Assembly: GCA_012964435.1 (NCBI GenBank)
Contig: DTTX01000057.1
Coordinates: 62,001-126,000, forward strand
Direction: 5' to 3'
DNA: 64,000 nt
DNA from: Mesonia sp.
GTDB lineage: Bacteria; Bacteroidota; Bacteroidia; Flavobacteriales; Flavobacteriaceae
Positions within the stretch are counted from its first letter, which is position 1. Each line of letters starts with the position of its first letter. Below the pieces are notes generated by a model. That model worked only from the letters and a program-made list of their open reading frames with translations, was not told where the DNA came from and made no database searches. Both the position numbers and the translations under genes were made by a program. Positions 33,101-42,146 of this stretch are shown here, piece by piece.

Positions 33101-35853
33101 GTGGTGCAGGTGGAGCACTTATTGGTGAAAATGGTGAAGACCCTACAGATCCTATTTATAATGCTTATTTTAATCCTGGAGCAGGTGGCTTAGGAGGCAC
33201 TCAGAATGATGGAGGCTTAGGAGGTGATGGTGTTCAGGGAGTAAATGGAAACCCTGGAACTTTAGGCCTTGGAGGGGAAGGTATTGATGGTGAATATTCT
33301 GTTGCAAGTGGTGGAGCCGGCGGAGGTTATTATGGAGGTGGTTCTGGAGCGGGAGCAAACTCAGGCAGTGGTGCTGCAGGAGGAGGAGGAGCAGGTGGTT
33401 CTTCTTATATCGGTGGAGTTACTGCCGGGACAACTACTGTTGGCTTACAGAGTGGAAACGGACAAATTACAATTAGTTATAACTCATCCGTTACTGCTAC
33501 ATTAACTTCTGGACTTCCCTCGGGATCAATATTCCCGGTTGGTGAAACTATTAATACTTATGAAGTTGTAGATGCTTCAGGTAATGTTGCATCTTGTTCA
33601 TTTACCATAACTGTAGAAGATAATGAAAATCCAACTGCTAACTGCATTGCTCCGTTTACGATTTCTTTAGATAGTAATGGTAATGCACAGATTTCTGAAA
33701 GCGATATTAACGATGGTTCTTCAGACAATTGCGGAGTAGATTCGGTAAGTATTGATACTACAGATTTTGATTGTACAATGTTAGGTGAAAACCAAGTAAC
33801 ATTAACTGTTACAGATGCATCAGGTAATTCTTCTACATGTACTACAACTGTAACTATAATTGATGATACTAACCCTATTGCTAACTGTGTTGCTCCGTTT
33901 ACGATTTCATTAGACGCTAATGGGAATGCGCAGATTTCTGAGAGCGATGTTAATGATGGTTCTACAGACAATTGCGGTGTAGATTCAGTTAGTATTGATG
34001 TTACAGATTTTGATTGTACGATGTTAGGTGAAAACCAAGTAACATTAACTGTTACAGATGCATCAGGTAATTCTTCAACTTGTACTACAACTGTAACTAT
34101 AATTGATGATACTAATCCTATTGCTAACTGTGTTGCTCCATTCACAACTTCATTAGACGCTAATGGTAACGCACAAATTTCTGAAAGCGATATTAACGAC
34201 GGCTCAATAGACAATTGTAGTGTAGATTCAATAAGTATTGACACTACAGATTTTGATTGTACAATGTTAGGTGAGAATGATGTGACTTTAACCGTTACAG
34301 ACGCATCAGGAAATTCTTCTACTTGTACCACAACTGTAACTGTAATTGATGATATTAACCCTATTGCCAACTGTGTTGCTCCATTTACAATTGCTTTAGA
34401 TGGTAATGGTAATGCGCAAATTTCTGAAAGCGATATTAATGATGGTTCTTCAGATAATTGTGGTGTAGATTCAGTGAGTATTGACACTACAGATTTTGAT
34501 TGTACAATGTTAGGTGAGAATGATGTGACTTTAACCGTTACAGACGCATCAGGTAATTCTTCTACTTGTACCACAACTGTAACTATAATTGATGATACTA
34601 ACCCTATTGCTAACTGTGTTGCTCCATTTACAATTGCTTTAGATGGTAATGGTAATGCACAGATTTCTGAAAGCGATATTAACGATGGTTCAACAGATAA
34701 TTGCGGGGTAGATTCGGTAAGTATTGATGTTACAGATTTTGATTGTACGATGGTAGGTAATAACCAAGTAACATTAACCGTGACAGACGCATCAGGTAAT
34801 TCTTCAATTTGTACGACTACTGTAACTGTTGAAGACAATGAAGCTCCAATAGCAATGTGTCAAGATATCACTGTAAGCTTAGATGACACTGGAAATGTAA
34901 GTATTACTGCTTCAGATATTGATAATGGTTCTACAGACAACTGCGCGATCGATTCTTATGAAATTGATGTTGACAGTTTCGATTGTACGATGGTTGGTAT
35001 GAATATGGTTACTCTAACAATTACAGATACAAATGGAAATAGTTCTACTTGTACTTCAACCGTAACCGTTGAAGACAACGAACTCCCTTCAATCTCTTGT
35101 GAAGCTATTACAGTTTCTTTAGATGAAACCGGAAACATTTCGATCTTACCGGAAGATTTAGTAACCGATACTTTTGATAATTGCGGAATCGAAAACTTAA
35201 GCTTAGATATCGACACTTTTGATTGTGAAGATATAGGAAACCCTGTTGATGTTACCATTTTTGCTCAAGACGCTAGCGGAAATATGACATCTTGTACTAC
35301 AACGGTTACAGTAATCGATGATCTTGATCCGGAATTTATGTGTTTAGAAGATCAAACCGTGATGGGTAATGATGATGAAAGTTTTTACGTAGTACCAGAT
35401 TTTGTTGCTAATGGCGAAGTATCTGCTATAGATAATTGTGATGGAGAAATGCTTACGATCTCTCAAAACCCTCCTGCAGGATCTTTGTTAGAAGAAGGTG
35501 AGTATGACTTTACTTTCGTAACCACAGACTCAAATGGAAACACATCAGTTTGTATTTCTACAATCACTGTAGAAACAGACTTAAGTGTACAAACTCCTAG
35601 ATTAAGTATAAATACCCTAAGTATTTATCCTAATCCTGCAGAAACTGTTATTCAAATTGAAAACCCACAACATATTCAATTAAAAGAGATGACAGTTTAT
35701 GATCTTAACGGAAGAAAAGTGATGAATCTTAATTTAGAAAGTTATCTAGAAAATAATACAATTGATATCTCTAGGTTAGAAGCAGCGCAATATTTTGTAA
35801 TGATTAAATCTCAAAATAACGGAGTAATCGTTAAAAGACTTATTAAAGAATAA
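30118..35853 (+). CDS. Giant T9SS-secreted glycine-rich/SprB/HYR-repeat adhesin-like protein
   Basis: 1911 aa. Signal peptide to about 36; glycine-rich domain 1 (about 40-265, many GGGGG runs); Ig-like segment; two SprB-like repeats (about 350-485, CNGGNNGSIDLTVTGG-PPYSYAW). Then a HYR-like repeat split by an unrelated segment (about 518-684), one 81-residue repeat (about 732), a second glycine-rich domain (about 855-1121), five near-identical 81-residue repeats (about 1171-1575), three diverged repeats and a T9SS type A sorting domain (LSIYPNPAETVIQIEN ... IVKRLIKE). Repeats share NGNAQISESDINDGS-DNCGVDSVSID and paired cysteines. It is probably cell-surface attached, for adhesion or gliding (inference). 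Confidence 0.85.
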   Translation: MKNNYSKRSSNAYYKKMYWLATIFILAFSYSNLKAQTTTFNYTGASQTYTVPGNATHIKIECWGAQGGTGIGFNSIEGTGGLGGYMSGDIIVTPGQVLEIFVGGAGAASGPGGFNGGGQAATDYGGAGGGASDVRIGTYTLMDRIIVAGGGGGGAFGSYGSPGGPGGGLVGDSGTDGPGFTAGGGGTQTAGGNAGCCYGASSPGTFGFGAGPGDYHNAGGGGGWYGGGSGAGHAGAGGGSSYASNDFTNTNTSTGINSGNGKVVITVLCDPLTLAPVDTSVCEGSTVTLNATSSNGGTITWDNGITNNTPFTISSTTTFTATSSHPNDCSQSVTITVTNPPTLNNTTTNVSCNGGNNGSIDLTVTGGTPPYSYAWDNSATTEDLSGLIAGTYNVTVTDTNGCITTESIDVFEPINLTISANITNSSCSGNNGSIDLTVIGGNPPYAYAWSNSATTQDLSGLESGTYNVTVTDIKGCTETFSTSILTVDNEAPIAICNDITVQLDSNDEVTILPEDINNGSYDQSIWLNYGDASTYYSVNSDDQGFGNGTGGTVGFVVSIKEPIYFTPANSLDDKVRIGDELHINYKGSNPTYLDRTIQWRGIGNAETDVTWESSNFRNIYSIEQSGKVSGDLLNPYLPYTIKSTFLVNGVEKYLSIINGDVTFTDDDSLKTFYTLDVASGQFNECSELTYAIDVSTFDCSMLGDNQVTLTVTDTSGNSDSCTATVTVLEDTNPTANCVAPFTVYLDENGNAQISESDINDGSSDNCGVDSVSIDVTEFDCTMLGDNQVTLTVTDASGNSSTCTTTVTVVDEIDPEITCIEDITVNNDLNECGAMVTYTTPTASDNCAGTGIETETFSYTGSVQTFTIPTGVTSITIEAWGAQGQSLTNEQYTPSTGGLGGYAMGNIAVTPGETINIYVGGEGQDGVAGFNGGALGGYGTPSDGLAGYAGSGGGASDVRIGGTDLTNRVIVAGGGGGGGRDYVNGTCQPCGQGGNGGAGGALIGENGEDPTDPIYNAYFNPGAGGLGGTQNDGGLGGDGVQGVNGNPGTLGLGGEGIDGEYSVASGGAGGGYYGGGSGAGANSGSGAAGGGGAGGSSYIGGVTAGTTTVGLQSGNGQITISYNSSVTATLTSGLPSGSIFPVGETINTYEVVDASGNVASCSFTITVEDNENPTANCIAPFTISLDSNGNAQISESDINDGSSDNCGVDSVSIDTTDFDCTMLGENQVTLTVTDASGNSSTCTTTVTIIDDTNPIANCVAPFTISLDANGNAQISESDVNDGSTDNCGVDSVSIDVTDFDCTMLGENQVTLTVTDASGNSSTCTTTVTIIDDTNPIANCVAPFTTSLDANGNAQISESDINDGSIDNCSVDSISIDTTDFDCTMLGENDVTLTVTDASGNSSTCTTTVTVIDDINPIANCVAPFTIALDGNGNAQISESDINDGSSDNCGVDSVSIDTTDFDCTMLGENDVTLTVTDASGNSSTCTTTVTIIDDTNPIANCVAPFTIALDGNGNAQISESDINDGSTDNCGVDSVSIDVTDFDCTMVGNNQVTLTVTDASGNSSICTTTVTVEDNEAPIAMCQDITVSLDDTGNVSITASDIDNGSTDNCAIDSYEIDVDSFDCTMVGMNMVTLTITDTNGNSSTCTSTVTVEDNELPSISCEAITVSLDETGNISILPEDLVTDTFDNCGIENLSLDIDTFDCEDIGNPVDVTIFAQDASGNMTSCTTTVTVIDDLDPEFMCLEDQTVMGNDDESFYVVPDFVANGEVSAIDNCDGEMLTISQNPPAGSLLEEGEYDFTFVTTDSNGNTSVCISTITVETDLSVQTPRLSINTLSIYPNPAETVIQIENPQHIQLKEMTVYDLNGRKVMNLNLESYLENNTIDISRLEAAQYFVMIKSQNNGVIVKRLIKE
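33628..34842 (+). repeat. Five tandem 243-bp coding repeats
   Basis: Units start at 33628, 33871, 34114, 34357 and 34600, spaced exactly 243 bp, and encode 81-residue modules. A sixth related unit lies at 32311, separated from the array by the second glycine-rich domain. High DNA identity between units suggests recent duplication or gene conversion. Confidence 0.9.
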
Positions 35854-35872
35854 ACTAATCTCCTAAATTTTC

Positions 35873-35905
35873 AAAAAGCCTTCTCTTAACGAGAAGGCTT
35901 TTTTT
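35873..35905 (+). terminator. Terminator after the giant adhesin gene
   Basis: Stem AAAAAGCCTTCTC / GAGAAGGCTTTTT with a 5-nt loop and T-run: a very strong intrinsic terminator. Confidence 0.93.
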
Positions 35906-35983
35906 ATCTCTATTTCTTCGGAAATCTTTAACAATACACTGCCTATTTAATTTATATTTTAGAGTAATAAAAACTCTAGGATT

Positions 35984-37345
35984 ATGGCCTTGTTCAGTAA
36001 AATAAAAAACACCATTGGTTTACTAAAAGATGTAGATTTAGATAAATTAGCAAAGCTTAATGAGAAGATCGATCTCAAACAAGCGATGAACACCTTAGGA
36101 AATCTTGATGACAGGCAAATAAAAGGCCTTATGAAAATGCTCAATCATCAAGGTAAAAAAGGGCAACATCAACTCCCTCCTATCGATGGTGATTTTTATA
36201 ATCTCGATCTAAAACTGAATCAAGAGCAACGTGAGCTTCAACTTAAAGTGAGAAACTTTATGGAAGATGAAGTTCGACCTTTAGTTAATGATTATTGGAA
36301 CAAAGCCAAATTTCCGTTTGAAATCATCGAGAAATTTGCCAAGCTGAATATTACCGGAGTTCCTTACGAAGGTTACGGCTGCCCAAATCTTCCTTTTTTA
36401 ATGGAAGGAATTATCGCTCAAGAAATCGCTCGCGTAGATGTTTCAATTTCTACCTTTTTTGGGGTTCACAGCGGTTTAGCAATGGGGTCTATTTACCTCT
36501 GCGGAAGCGAAGAACAAAAACAAGAATGGCTACCCAAAATGCAAAAATTAGAAAAAATTGGAGCCTTTGGTTTAACTGAACCTAACGTAGGTTCTGCCGT
36601 TTCTCAAGGAATGGAAACTACTTGTAAATTTGATGGCGAGAATTGGATCCTTAACGGACAAAAAAAATGGATCGGTAACGCCACATTTGCCGATGTGATT
36701 GTGATCTGGGCAAAAGATGTAGATTCTCACCAAGTAAAGGGGTTCATCGTAAGAAAAGAAAATCCGGGTTTTGAAGCTGAAAAAATGGAAGATAAAATGG
36801 CGTTAAGAATCGTACAAAATGCTATAATTACTCTTACCGACTGCAAAGTGCCCGAAAGTGATCGCTTGCAAAACGCCAATTCGTTTAAAGACACGGCTAA
36901 AGTTTTAAAAATGACTCGCGCCGGCGTTGCTTGGCAAGCTGTTGGTTGTGCCCGCGGTGCTTATGAGAGCGCATTAAAATATACTAGAAAACGAGAACAA
37001 TTTGGTAAACCAATCGCTTCTTACCAGTTGGTACAAAACCATTTGGTTGAAATGCTATCTAATTTAACCGCGATGCAAACGATGGTTTTTAGACTTTCTG
37101 AGATGCAAGATGAAGGTATTTTAACCGATGAACATGCTTCGCTCGCCAAAGTATATTGCAGTATGCGAACACGCGATATTGTAAGTAGAGCTCGCGAGGT
37201 TATGGGCGGTAACGGTATTTTATTGGAACACGACGTAGCTCGTTTTGTAGCCGATGCCGAAGCCATTTACAGCTACGAAGGCACCAAAGAAATTAACTCA
37301 CTAATTGTAGGACGCGCCATTACAGGATATAGCGCATTTGTATAA
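35984..37345 (+). CDS. Acyl-CoA dehydrogenase family protein (glutaryl-CoA dehydrogenase-like)
   Basis: 453 aa. GAFGLTEPNVGSAVSQGM and WILNGQKKWIGNATFADV are the FAD/substrate segments, and REQFGKPIASYQLVQNHLVEM and AEAIYSYEGTKEINSLIVGRAITG follow. The Glu in YEGT matches the catalytic base position of glutaryl-CoA dehydrogenases. An extra N-terminal stretch of about 60 residues precedes the fold. It feeds electrons to ETF; etfBA lie 11 kb downstream. The substrate cannot be fixed from sequence. The next gene starts 6 nt downstream. Confidence 0.85.
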   Translation: MALFSKIKNTIGLLKDVDLDKLAKLNEKIDLKQAMNTLGNLDDRQIKGLMKMLNHQGKKGQHQLPPIDGDFYNLDLKLNQEQRELQLKVRNFMEDEVRPLVNDYWNKAKFPFEIIEKFAKLNITGVPYEGYGCPNLPFLMEGIIAQEIARVDVSISTFFGVHSGLAMGSIYLCGSEEQKQEWLPKMQKLEKIGAFGLTEPNVGSAVSQGMETTCKFDGENWILNGQKKWIGNATFADVIVIWAKDVDSHQVKGFIVRKENPGFEAEKMEDKMALRIVQNAIITLTDCKVPESDRLQNANSFKDTAKVLKMTRAGVAWQAVGCARGAYESALKYTRKREQFGKPIASYQLVQNHLVEMLSNLTAMQTMVFRLSEMQDEGILTDEHASLAKVYCSMRTRDIVSRAREVMGGNGILLEHDVARFVADAEAIYSYEGTKEINSLIVGRAITGYSAFV

Positions 37346-37351
37346 AATTTT

Positions 37352-38281
37352 ATGAATAAAATAGTATTGATCTGCCCAGAGAGAAACGATGTTTCTAAAT
37401 GGGTAGAAAGTTTTAAGAAAGAAAATAACAACATAGAAGTCGAAATTTACCCGAACGACACGAATCGGGAGCAAACAGAATTTGTAGCGACGTGGAATCC
37501 GCCGGCAGATGCTTTTGAGAAATTTCCGAATTTAAAAGTGATCGCTTCAATGGCGGCCGGTGTAAAACATATTACTTCAAAAAAAATACCGAACAACGTA
37601 AAAGTAACACGTGTAAAAGACGATTACCTCAACTACGATCTTAGCTATTTTGTGCTGAATGCTTTGCTGAATTACTTACGAGATATGCCTTTGTATTTTC
37701 AGCATCAACAAGAAAAAATATGGGATCGTCAAACTTACCAACGTCCGGAAGATGTAACGGTTGGTATTTTAGGCTTCGGAAATATTGGTCAAGCCATCGG
37801 AAAATTATTATTGAAAAATGATTTTAAAGTATTGGGTTGGTCTCGCTCTAAAAAAGAAGTTGAAGGGATTGAAACCTTTAAAGAAGATGAATTAAATACA
37901 TTTTTATCGAAGTCTAATGTTTTAGTTTGCATGCTTCCGCACACTCCGGAAACGGAAGATATTCTGAATGAAGAATTATTTCAGCAATTACCGAAAGGAG
38001 CTTATCTAATCAACGTTGGCCGTGGCGCGCATTTACAGGAAAAAGACTTTCTAGAAGCTTTAGCCAACGGGCAACTTTCCGGAGCGGCTTTAGATGTCTT
38101 TAAAACTGAACCTTTACCTAAAGAACATGTTTTTTGGAATCACGATAAAATTACCATTACGCCGCATACCGCAAGCATCACCAATCCGGCGACAATTGTC
38201 CCGAAAATGGTTGAAAACTTTCAGCGTATGCAAAAAAACGAGCCGCTAAAAGACGAAGTAGATCTAGAAAAAGGTTATTGA
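37352..38281 (+). CDS. D-2-hydroxyacid dehydrogenase (glyoxylate/hydroxypyruvate reductase A-like)
   Basis: 309 aa. NAD(P) fold GILGFGNIGQAIGKLLL (about 134-150), conserved YLINVGRGAHLQEKDFLEAL with the substrate-binding Arg, and the catalytic His in ITPHTASITNPAT. The WSRSKKEVEGI after the fold favours NADPH. It reduces glyoxylate, hydroxypyruvate or a similar 2-keto acid. It is translated immediately after the acyl-CoA dehydrogenase gene and probably in one transcript with it and the SLC13 permease. Confidence 0.83.
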   Translation: MNKIVLICPERNDVSKWVESFKKENNNIEVEIYPNDTNREQTEFVATWNPPADAFEKFPNLKVIASMAAGVKHITSKKIPNNVKVTRVKDDYLNYDLSYFVLNALLNYLRDMPLYFQHQQEKIWDRQTYQRPEDVTVGILGFGNIGQAIGKLLLKNDFKVLGWSRSKKEVEGIETFKEDELNTFLSKSNVLVCMLPHTPETEDILNEELFQQLPKGAYLINVGRGAHLQEKDFLEALANGQLSGAALDVFKTEPLPKEHVFWNHDKITITPHTASITNPATIVPKMVENFQRMQKNEPLKDEVDLEKGY

Positions 38282-38302
38282 TGAGTTAATACTGAAAAAT
38301 AA

Positions 38303-40063
38303 ATGACGCTCTACCTCACATTTGCAATTATTGCAATAGGGATAATTCTTTTTATAAAAGATTATTTCACGATAGACACGACCTCGATCATCATCATGTC
38401 GCTGTTTATTGTCTCTGGCGTTCTAAATCCTGAAGAAGGTTTTGCCGGTTTTAATCACCCGGCAACAATTACTTTGGGTTGTATGTTCGTGATTAGTGCT
38501 GCCATTTTTAAATCGGGACTTATCGATGGTTTGTCGAGCAAGATCATTCGGGTAGCGAAGATCAATTACCTTTTTGCTTTAATCATATTTTGCTTATCGG
38601 CAGCCGTTTTTTCAGCATTTATCAATGATACGGCAGTGGTGGCATTATTGATCCCGATGGCGTTATTGGTATGTAGAGAAACCGATATTCAGCCTTCGCG
38701 ATTATTAATTCCTATTTCATTTTCTGCTTTATTTGGTGGTACGTGTACATTAATTGGGACATCAACCAATATTTTAGTGAGTAGTTACGCTAAAAAAAGC
38801 GGACTAGAACCTTTAGGAATGTTCGAGTTTTCGCTTCCGGCTTTGTGTTTATTCACTATTGGGATGGCGTATTTATTAATCGCCTCTCCTCTACTTCTTC
38901 CGAAGCGAAAGAGCGCTAAAAACTCTTTAAAAAAACAAGCTGAAAAATATATTGCAGAGATCGAATTAGTAGAGAACAATCCCGATATCGATAAAAAAAT
39001 CGGAAACTCTAGCCTAAACCAAGATTTCTCTGCGCAAGTTTTAATGCTGAAGCGCAAACATCATCGGGTTTACGAAATTAACGAAGAAACCATTTTACGA
39101 AAAGATGATGTGTTGAAAGTAATGATCAATCCGCAACATTTAGCCAAATTAAAACAGAATGCGACTTACAAATTAGACGGCGACGAACAGCTTATTCACG
39201 ATGATGCCGATAAGAAAATTTACGAAGTCATGATTCCGTATGGTTCATCTTTATCGGGTAAATCGCTGCAACAACTTAACTTCAGAAATATTTATTATGC
39301 TTCGGTTTTAGCGATCAGGCATCGTAAAGAAATGATCACAAGAGAGGTTTCTAAAATTATACTTCGTGAAGGCGATATGCTTTTGCTTTACACTTCCGAT
39401 GAAAGTTTGAAGAAATTAGTTTCAAAAAAATTGGTGGTTACCTTATCGAAATACAAAGCGAAAAAATTCGACTTAAAAAAAGCGATCCCTACATTACTTA
39501 TTTTGATCGGAGTAATTTTGGCAGCTGCCTTAAACATTACTTCCATTTTAATTAGTGCTTTGGTAGGAGCTTTGCTCATCGTAACAACCACCATTTTAAA
39601 ACCCAAAGAAGCTTACGAAGCCATCGAATGGAAAGTAATTTTTATGATGGCCGGTGTACTTTCAATGGGAGCGGCTTTAGAAAAAACCGGCGGTTCAGAT
39701 TTAATTTCTGAACTTATTTACGATTCTATGGGTAGTTTTGACCCGAGAATCACGCTAAGTTTAATATTTTTAGTTACCTTTTTATCTACCAATGTGTTGT
39801 CGAGTAAAGCTGCCGCTGCGTTAATGACGCCAATCGTAATTAGTTTGGCCGCAGCGATGCAAATAAATAGCAAACCTTTTTTAATTGCGGTCATGTTTGC
39901 GTGTTCGTTAACTTTTATGACGCCGGTAAGTTATCCTACCAATACGATGGTTTATGCACCGGGTAATTATAAATTTAAAGATTATTTAAAGATAGGGACT
40001 CCGCTAAATTTTATAATTTGGGTGGCAGCATCATTTATAATTCCATTATTTTTTCCGTTTTAA
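38303..40063 (+). CDS. SLC13/DASS family permease with TrkA-C domains
   Basis: 586 aa. Two membrane halves (about 1-200 and 395-586) flank a soluble region with two RCK_C/TrkA-C modules (about 215-380, e.g. YEVMIPYGSSLSGKSLQQLNFRN). SNT-type motifs are FINDTAVVALLIPMAL and GTCTLIGTSTNILVS in the first half and TFMTPVSYPTNTMVYAPGNYKFKDYLK in the second. It is likely a sodium-coupled transporter of sulfate or dicarboxylates; the substrate is unknown. DUF202 starts 1 nt after its stop. Confidence 0.85.
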   Translation: MTLYLTFAIIAIGIILFIKDYFTIDTTSIIIMSLFIVSGVLNPEEGFAGFNHPATITLGCMFVISAAIFKSGLIDGLSSKIIRVAKINYLFALIIFCLSAAVFSAFINDTAVVALLIPMALLVCRETDIQPSRLLIPISFSALFGGTCTLIGTSTNILVSSYAKKSGLEPLGMFEFSLPALCLFTIGMAYLLIASPLLLPKRKSAKNSLKKQAEKYIAEIELVENNPDIDKKIGNSSLNQDFSAQVLMLKRKHHRVYEINEETILRKDDVLKVMINPQHLAKLKQNATYKLDGDEQLIHDDADKKIYEVMIPYGSSLSGKSLQQLNFRNIYYASVLAIRHRKEMITREVSKIILREGDMLLLYTSDESLKKLVSKKLVVTLSKYKAKKFDLKKAIPTLLILIGVILAAALNITSILISALVGALLIVTTTILKPKEAYEAIEWKVIFMMAGVLSMGAALEKTGGSDLISELIYDSMGSFDPRITLSLIFLVTFLSTNVLSSKAAAALMTPIVISLAAAMQINSKPFLIAVMFACSLTFMTPVSYPTNTMVYAPGNYKFKDYLKIGTPLNFIIWVAASFIIPLFFPF

Positions 40064-40064
40064 G

Positions 40065-40403
40065 ATGAAGAAAGTAAAACTACATAACCCATTTAAGCCT
40101 AAAGTAATTAACGAGAAAAAACTGCGCGAGCATTTGGCATTAGAGCGTACCAAACTCGCGAACGAACGTACTCTTTTGGCGTATATTAGAGCTTCTTTGT
40201 ATTTATTGGTTGGTGGGATCGCGCTGCTTAAAATTGAAGATTATCCTGAAGTTCACGGTCTTGGTTACGCATCGCTTTGCATTTGTGTGGTATTTATTAT
40301 TGTAGGAGTTTGGCGTTATATTGCTTTAGAAAGAAAATTAAAAAATCTACTTTTGCCCGATGATCCTTCAGAAGAAACCGCTGAAGAGAAAATCGAGTCG
40401 TAA
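40065..40403 (+). CDS. DUF202 membrane protein
   Basis: 112 aa. The motif LALERTKLANERTLLAYIRASLYLLVGGIALL is diagnostic of DUF202, with two or three membrane segments (about 47-65, 72-95) and a charged C-terminus. Homologues are small inner-membrane proteins without firm function. It is tightly packed between the SLC13 permease and DUF6122 genes. Confidence 0.85.
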   Translation: MKKVKLHNPFKPKVINEKKLREHLALERTKLANERTLLAYIRASLYLLVGGIALLKIEDYPEVHGLGYASLCICVVFIIVGVWRYIALERKLKNLLLPDDPSEETAEEKIES

Positions 40404-40730
40404 ATGCTTCAAAATTTCATTCATTATTTTTTTCATTTTATCGTAATTGGGCTCATTGCTTATCTTTTCAACAAAAAAAATTGGAAAAAATACTGGCTTA
40501 TTTTATTGTTGACGATGCTCGTCGATCTAGATCATGTTTTTGCAGATCCTATTTTTCAGCCGCAACGTTGCAGCATCAATTTTCATCCGTTACACTCTTA
40601 CTTAGCGATAGCTATGTATGTTTTGGGAGCCGTTACTATTCAGCATAAAATCATAAAAATCATCTGTATTGGTCTTTGTTTTCATATGTTTACCGACGCT
40701 ATCGATTGTTTATGGAATAATTTTGGGTAA
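40404..40730 (+). CDS. DUF6122-like small membrane protein
   Basis: 108 aa with three to four hydrophobic helices and conserved polar residues: LVDLDHVFADP, INFHPLHSY and CFHMFTDAIDC. This His/Asp arrangement resembles membrane-bound metal-dependent hydrolases but is shorter; I recognise it as the DUF6122 type of flavobacterial protein. Its ATG directly follows the DUF202 stop. The function is unknown. Confidence 0.7.
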   Translation: MLQNFIHYFFHFIVIGLIAYLFNKKNWKKYWLILLLTMLVDLDHVFADPIFQPQRCSINFHPLHSYLAIAMYVLGAVTIQHKIIKIICIGLCFHMFTDAIDCLWNNFG

Positions 40731-40739
40731 CTTTAGCTT

Positions 40740-41525
40740 ATGAAAATCACCTCACTCTTACTGTTTATTCTCATTTCTTTTCAGCTTCAAGCACAAGAGA
40801 TAACGACTACTTTAGTCGAGAAAACTCCGTTTAATCTAGAACGTTTTGTAGGGGTAGATAAGTTTAATAATTTCTACGGAATCACCAATAACACGCTTTA
40901 CAAATTGGAAGGCGCTAAAAAATATCAGTTCGCAGATTTACAATTGGGTGAAATTTCTTCGGTAGATTTACTTAATCCGTTAAAAATCACCATCTTTTAT
41001 AGGAATACCAACACCGCAGTAATTGTCGATAATCGCTTAAATGAAATAAGCAGAATTAATTTCACTACTATTCAGAATTTTAGAAATGTGAGTTTTGCCA
41101 CCACCGGTAAAGATCGCAGCTTATGGATTTACAACATCGATCTGCAGCAATTAGAACTATTTAATTACCATACATTAAAAGTAATTTCGCACACACAACC
41201 TATTAATAATGAAGTTACCGCACAACAAAGCAATTACAATTTTTGTTGGCTACAGCAAGAGCAAAAATTAGAATATTATAATAGCTACGGAAGTTTTATG
41301 GGAGCTATAAATCTGCCCGTAGAGTTTGAGTTTTCAGAATATAATAATTTAATAGTGGGGAAAAGTAAGGCAAATTGGTATTTCCTCAGAAAAAATGAGA
41401 TGAAATTACAAAGTATTTCAGTTTCAGAAAATGCCGTTAAAGATTTTTATTTGAATAATGAAAACCTTTATCTTTACACCGATAATTTTATTTATAATTA
41501 TCAACTTAATCTATCAAACGAATAA
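40740..41525 (+). CDS. Exported hypothetical protein
   Basis: 261 aa. Signal peptide MKITSLLLFILISFQLQAQ, then a beta-rich body with repeated hydrophobic strands (LLNPLKITIFYRNTNTAVIVDNRLNEI, KDRSLWIYNIDLQQLELFNY) reminiscent of a propeller. No lipobox, sorting domain or catalytic motif is seen. It is wedged between DUF6122 and the deoxynucleoside kinase with 9- and 5-nt gaps, so it is part of the same transcript. Confidence 0.6.
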   Translation: MKITSLLLFILISFQLQAQEITTTLVEKTPFNLERFVGVDKFNNFYGITNNTLYKLEGAKKYQFADLQLGEISSVDLLNPLKITIFYRNTNTAVIVDNRLNEISRINFTTIQNFRNVSFATTGKDRSLWIYNIDLQQLELFNYHTLKVISHTQPINNEVTAQQSNYNFCWLQQEQKLEYYNSYGSFMGAINLPVEFEFSEYNNLIVGKSKANWYFLRKNEMKLQSISVSENAVKDFYLNNENLYLYTDNFIYNYQLNLSNE

Positions 41526-41530
41526 CAAAT

Positions 41531-42145
41531 ATGCACGTTGCCATTGCCGGAAATATTGGTGCCGGAAAGACCACCTTAACTAAATTATTGGCGAAACATT
41601 ATCATTGGGAACCTCAATACGAAGATGTTTTAGAAAACCCTTATTTAGAGGATTTTTATAACCAGATGGAACGCTGGTCGTTTAACCTTCAGATCTATTT
41701 TTTAAATAGTAGGTTTCGACAAATTTTAGAAATTAGAGAAAGTGGTAAAAGCATTATTCAAGATAGAACGATTTATGAAGATGCTTATATTTTTGCGCCT
41801 AACTTACACGCAATGGGCTTGCTTACGAATCGAGATTTTGAAAATTACAAATCACTATTCGACTTAATGGAAAGCGTGACTAAAGGTCCGGATTTACTTA
41901 TATATTTACGTAGCAGTATCCCAAATTTAGTAGCGCAAATACAAAAAAGAGGTAGAGATTACGAAAACTCTATTTCTATAGATTACCTAAGTAGGCTTAA
42001 CGAGCGTTATGAAGCTTGGGCTCACGATTACAATAAAGGAAAATTGCTTATTATCGATGTAGACAATATTAATTTTGTAGATAATCCTGAAGATTTAGGA
42101 GATATTATTAACAGAATTGATGGTGAATTACACGGATTATTTTAA
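41531..42145 (+). CDS. Deoxynucleoside kinase
   Basis: 204 aa. P-loop GNIGAGKTTL at residues 7-16; ENPYLEDFYNQMERWSFNLQIYFLNSRF in the substrate helix; DRTIYEDAYIFA, the DRS/DRT motif; and the Arg-rich lid KRGRDYENSI. It phosphorylates deoxynucleosides for salvage; base preference is not readable. The next ATG follows its stop after 1 nt. Confidence 0.88.
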   Translation: MHVAIAGNIGAGKTTLTKLLAKHYHWEPQYEDVLENPYLEDFYNQMERWSFNLQIYFLNSRFRQILEIRESGKSIIQDRTIYEDAYIFAPNLHAMGLLTNRDFENYKSLFDLMESVTKGPDLLIYLRSSIPNLVAQIQKRGRDYENSISIDYLSRLNERYEAWAHDYNKGKLLIIDVDNINFVDNPEDLGDIINRIDGELHGLF

Positions 42146-42146
42146 A

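Noticed and set aside
33558..34838. Minus-strand open frame of 426 codons opposite the adhesin repeats
   Set aside because: Its internal periodicity mirrors the 243-bp plus-strand repeats. It lacks a signal or known domain and is explained by biased codons in the real gene.
33628..34842. Regular repeats considered as a CRISPR array
   Set aside because: The units are 243 bp, coding, contiguous and without spacers.
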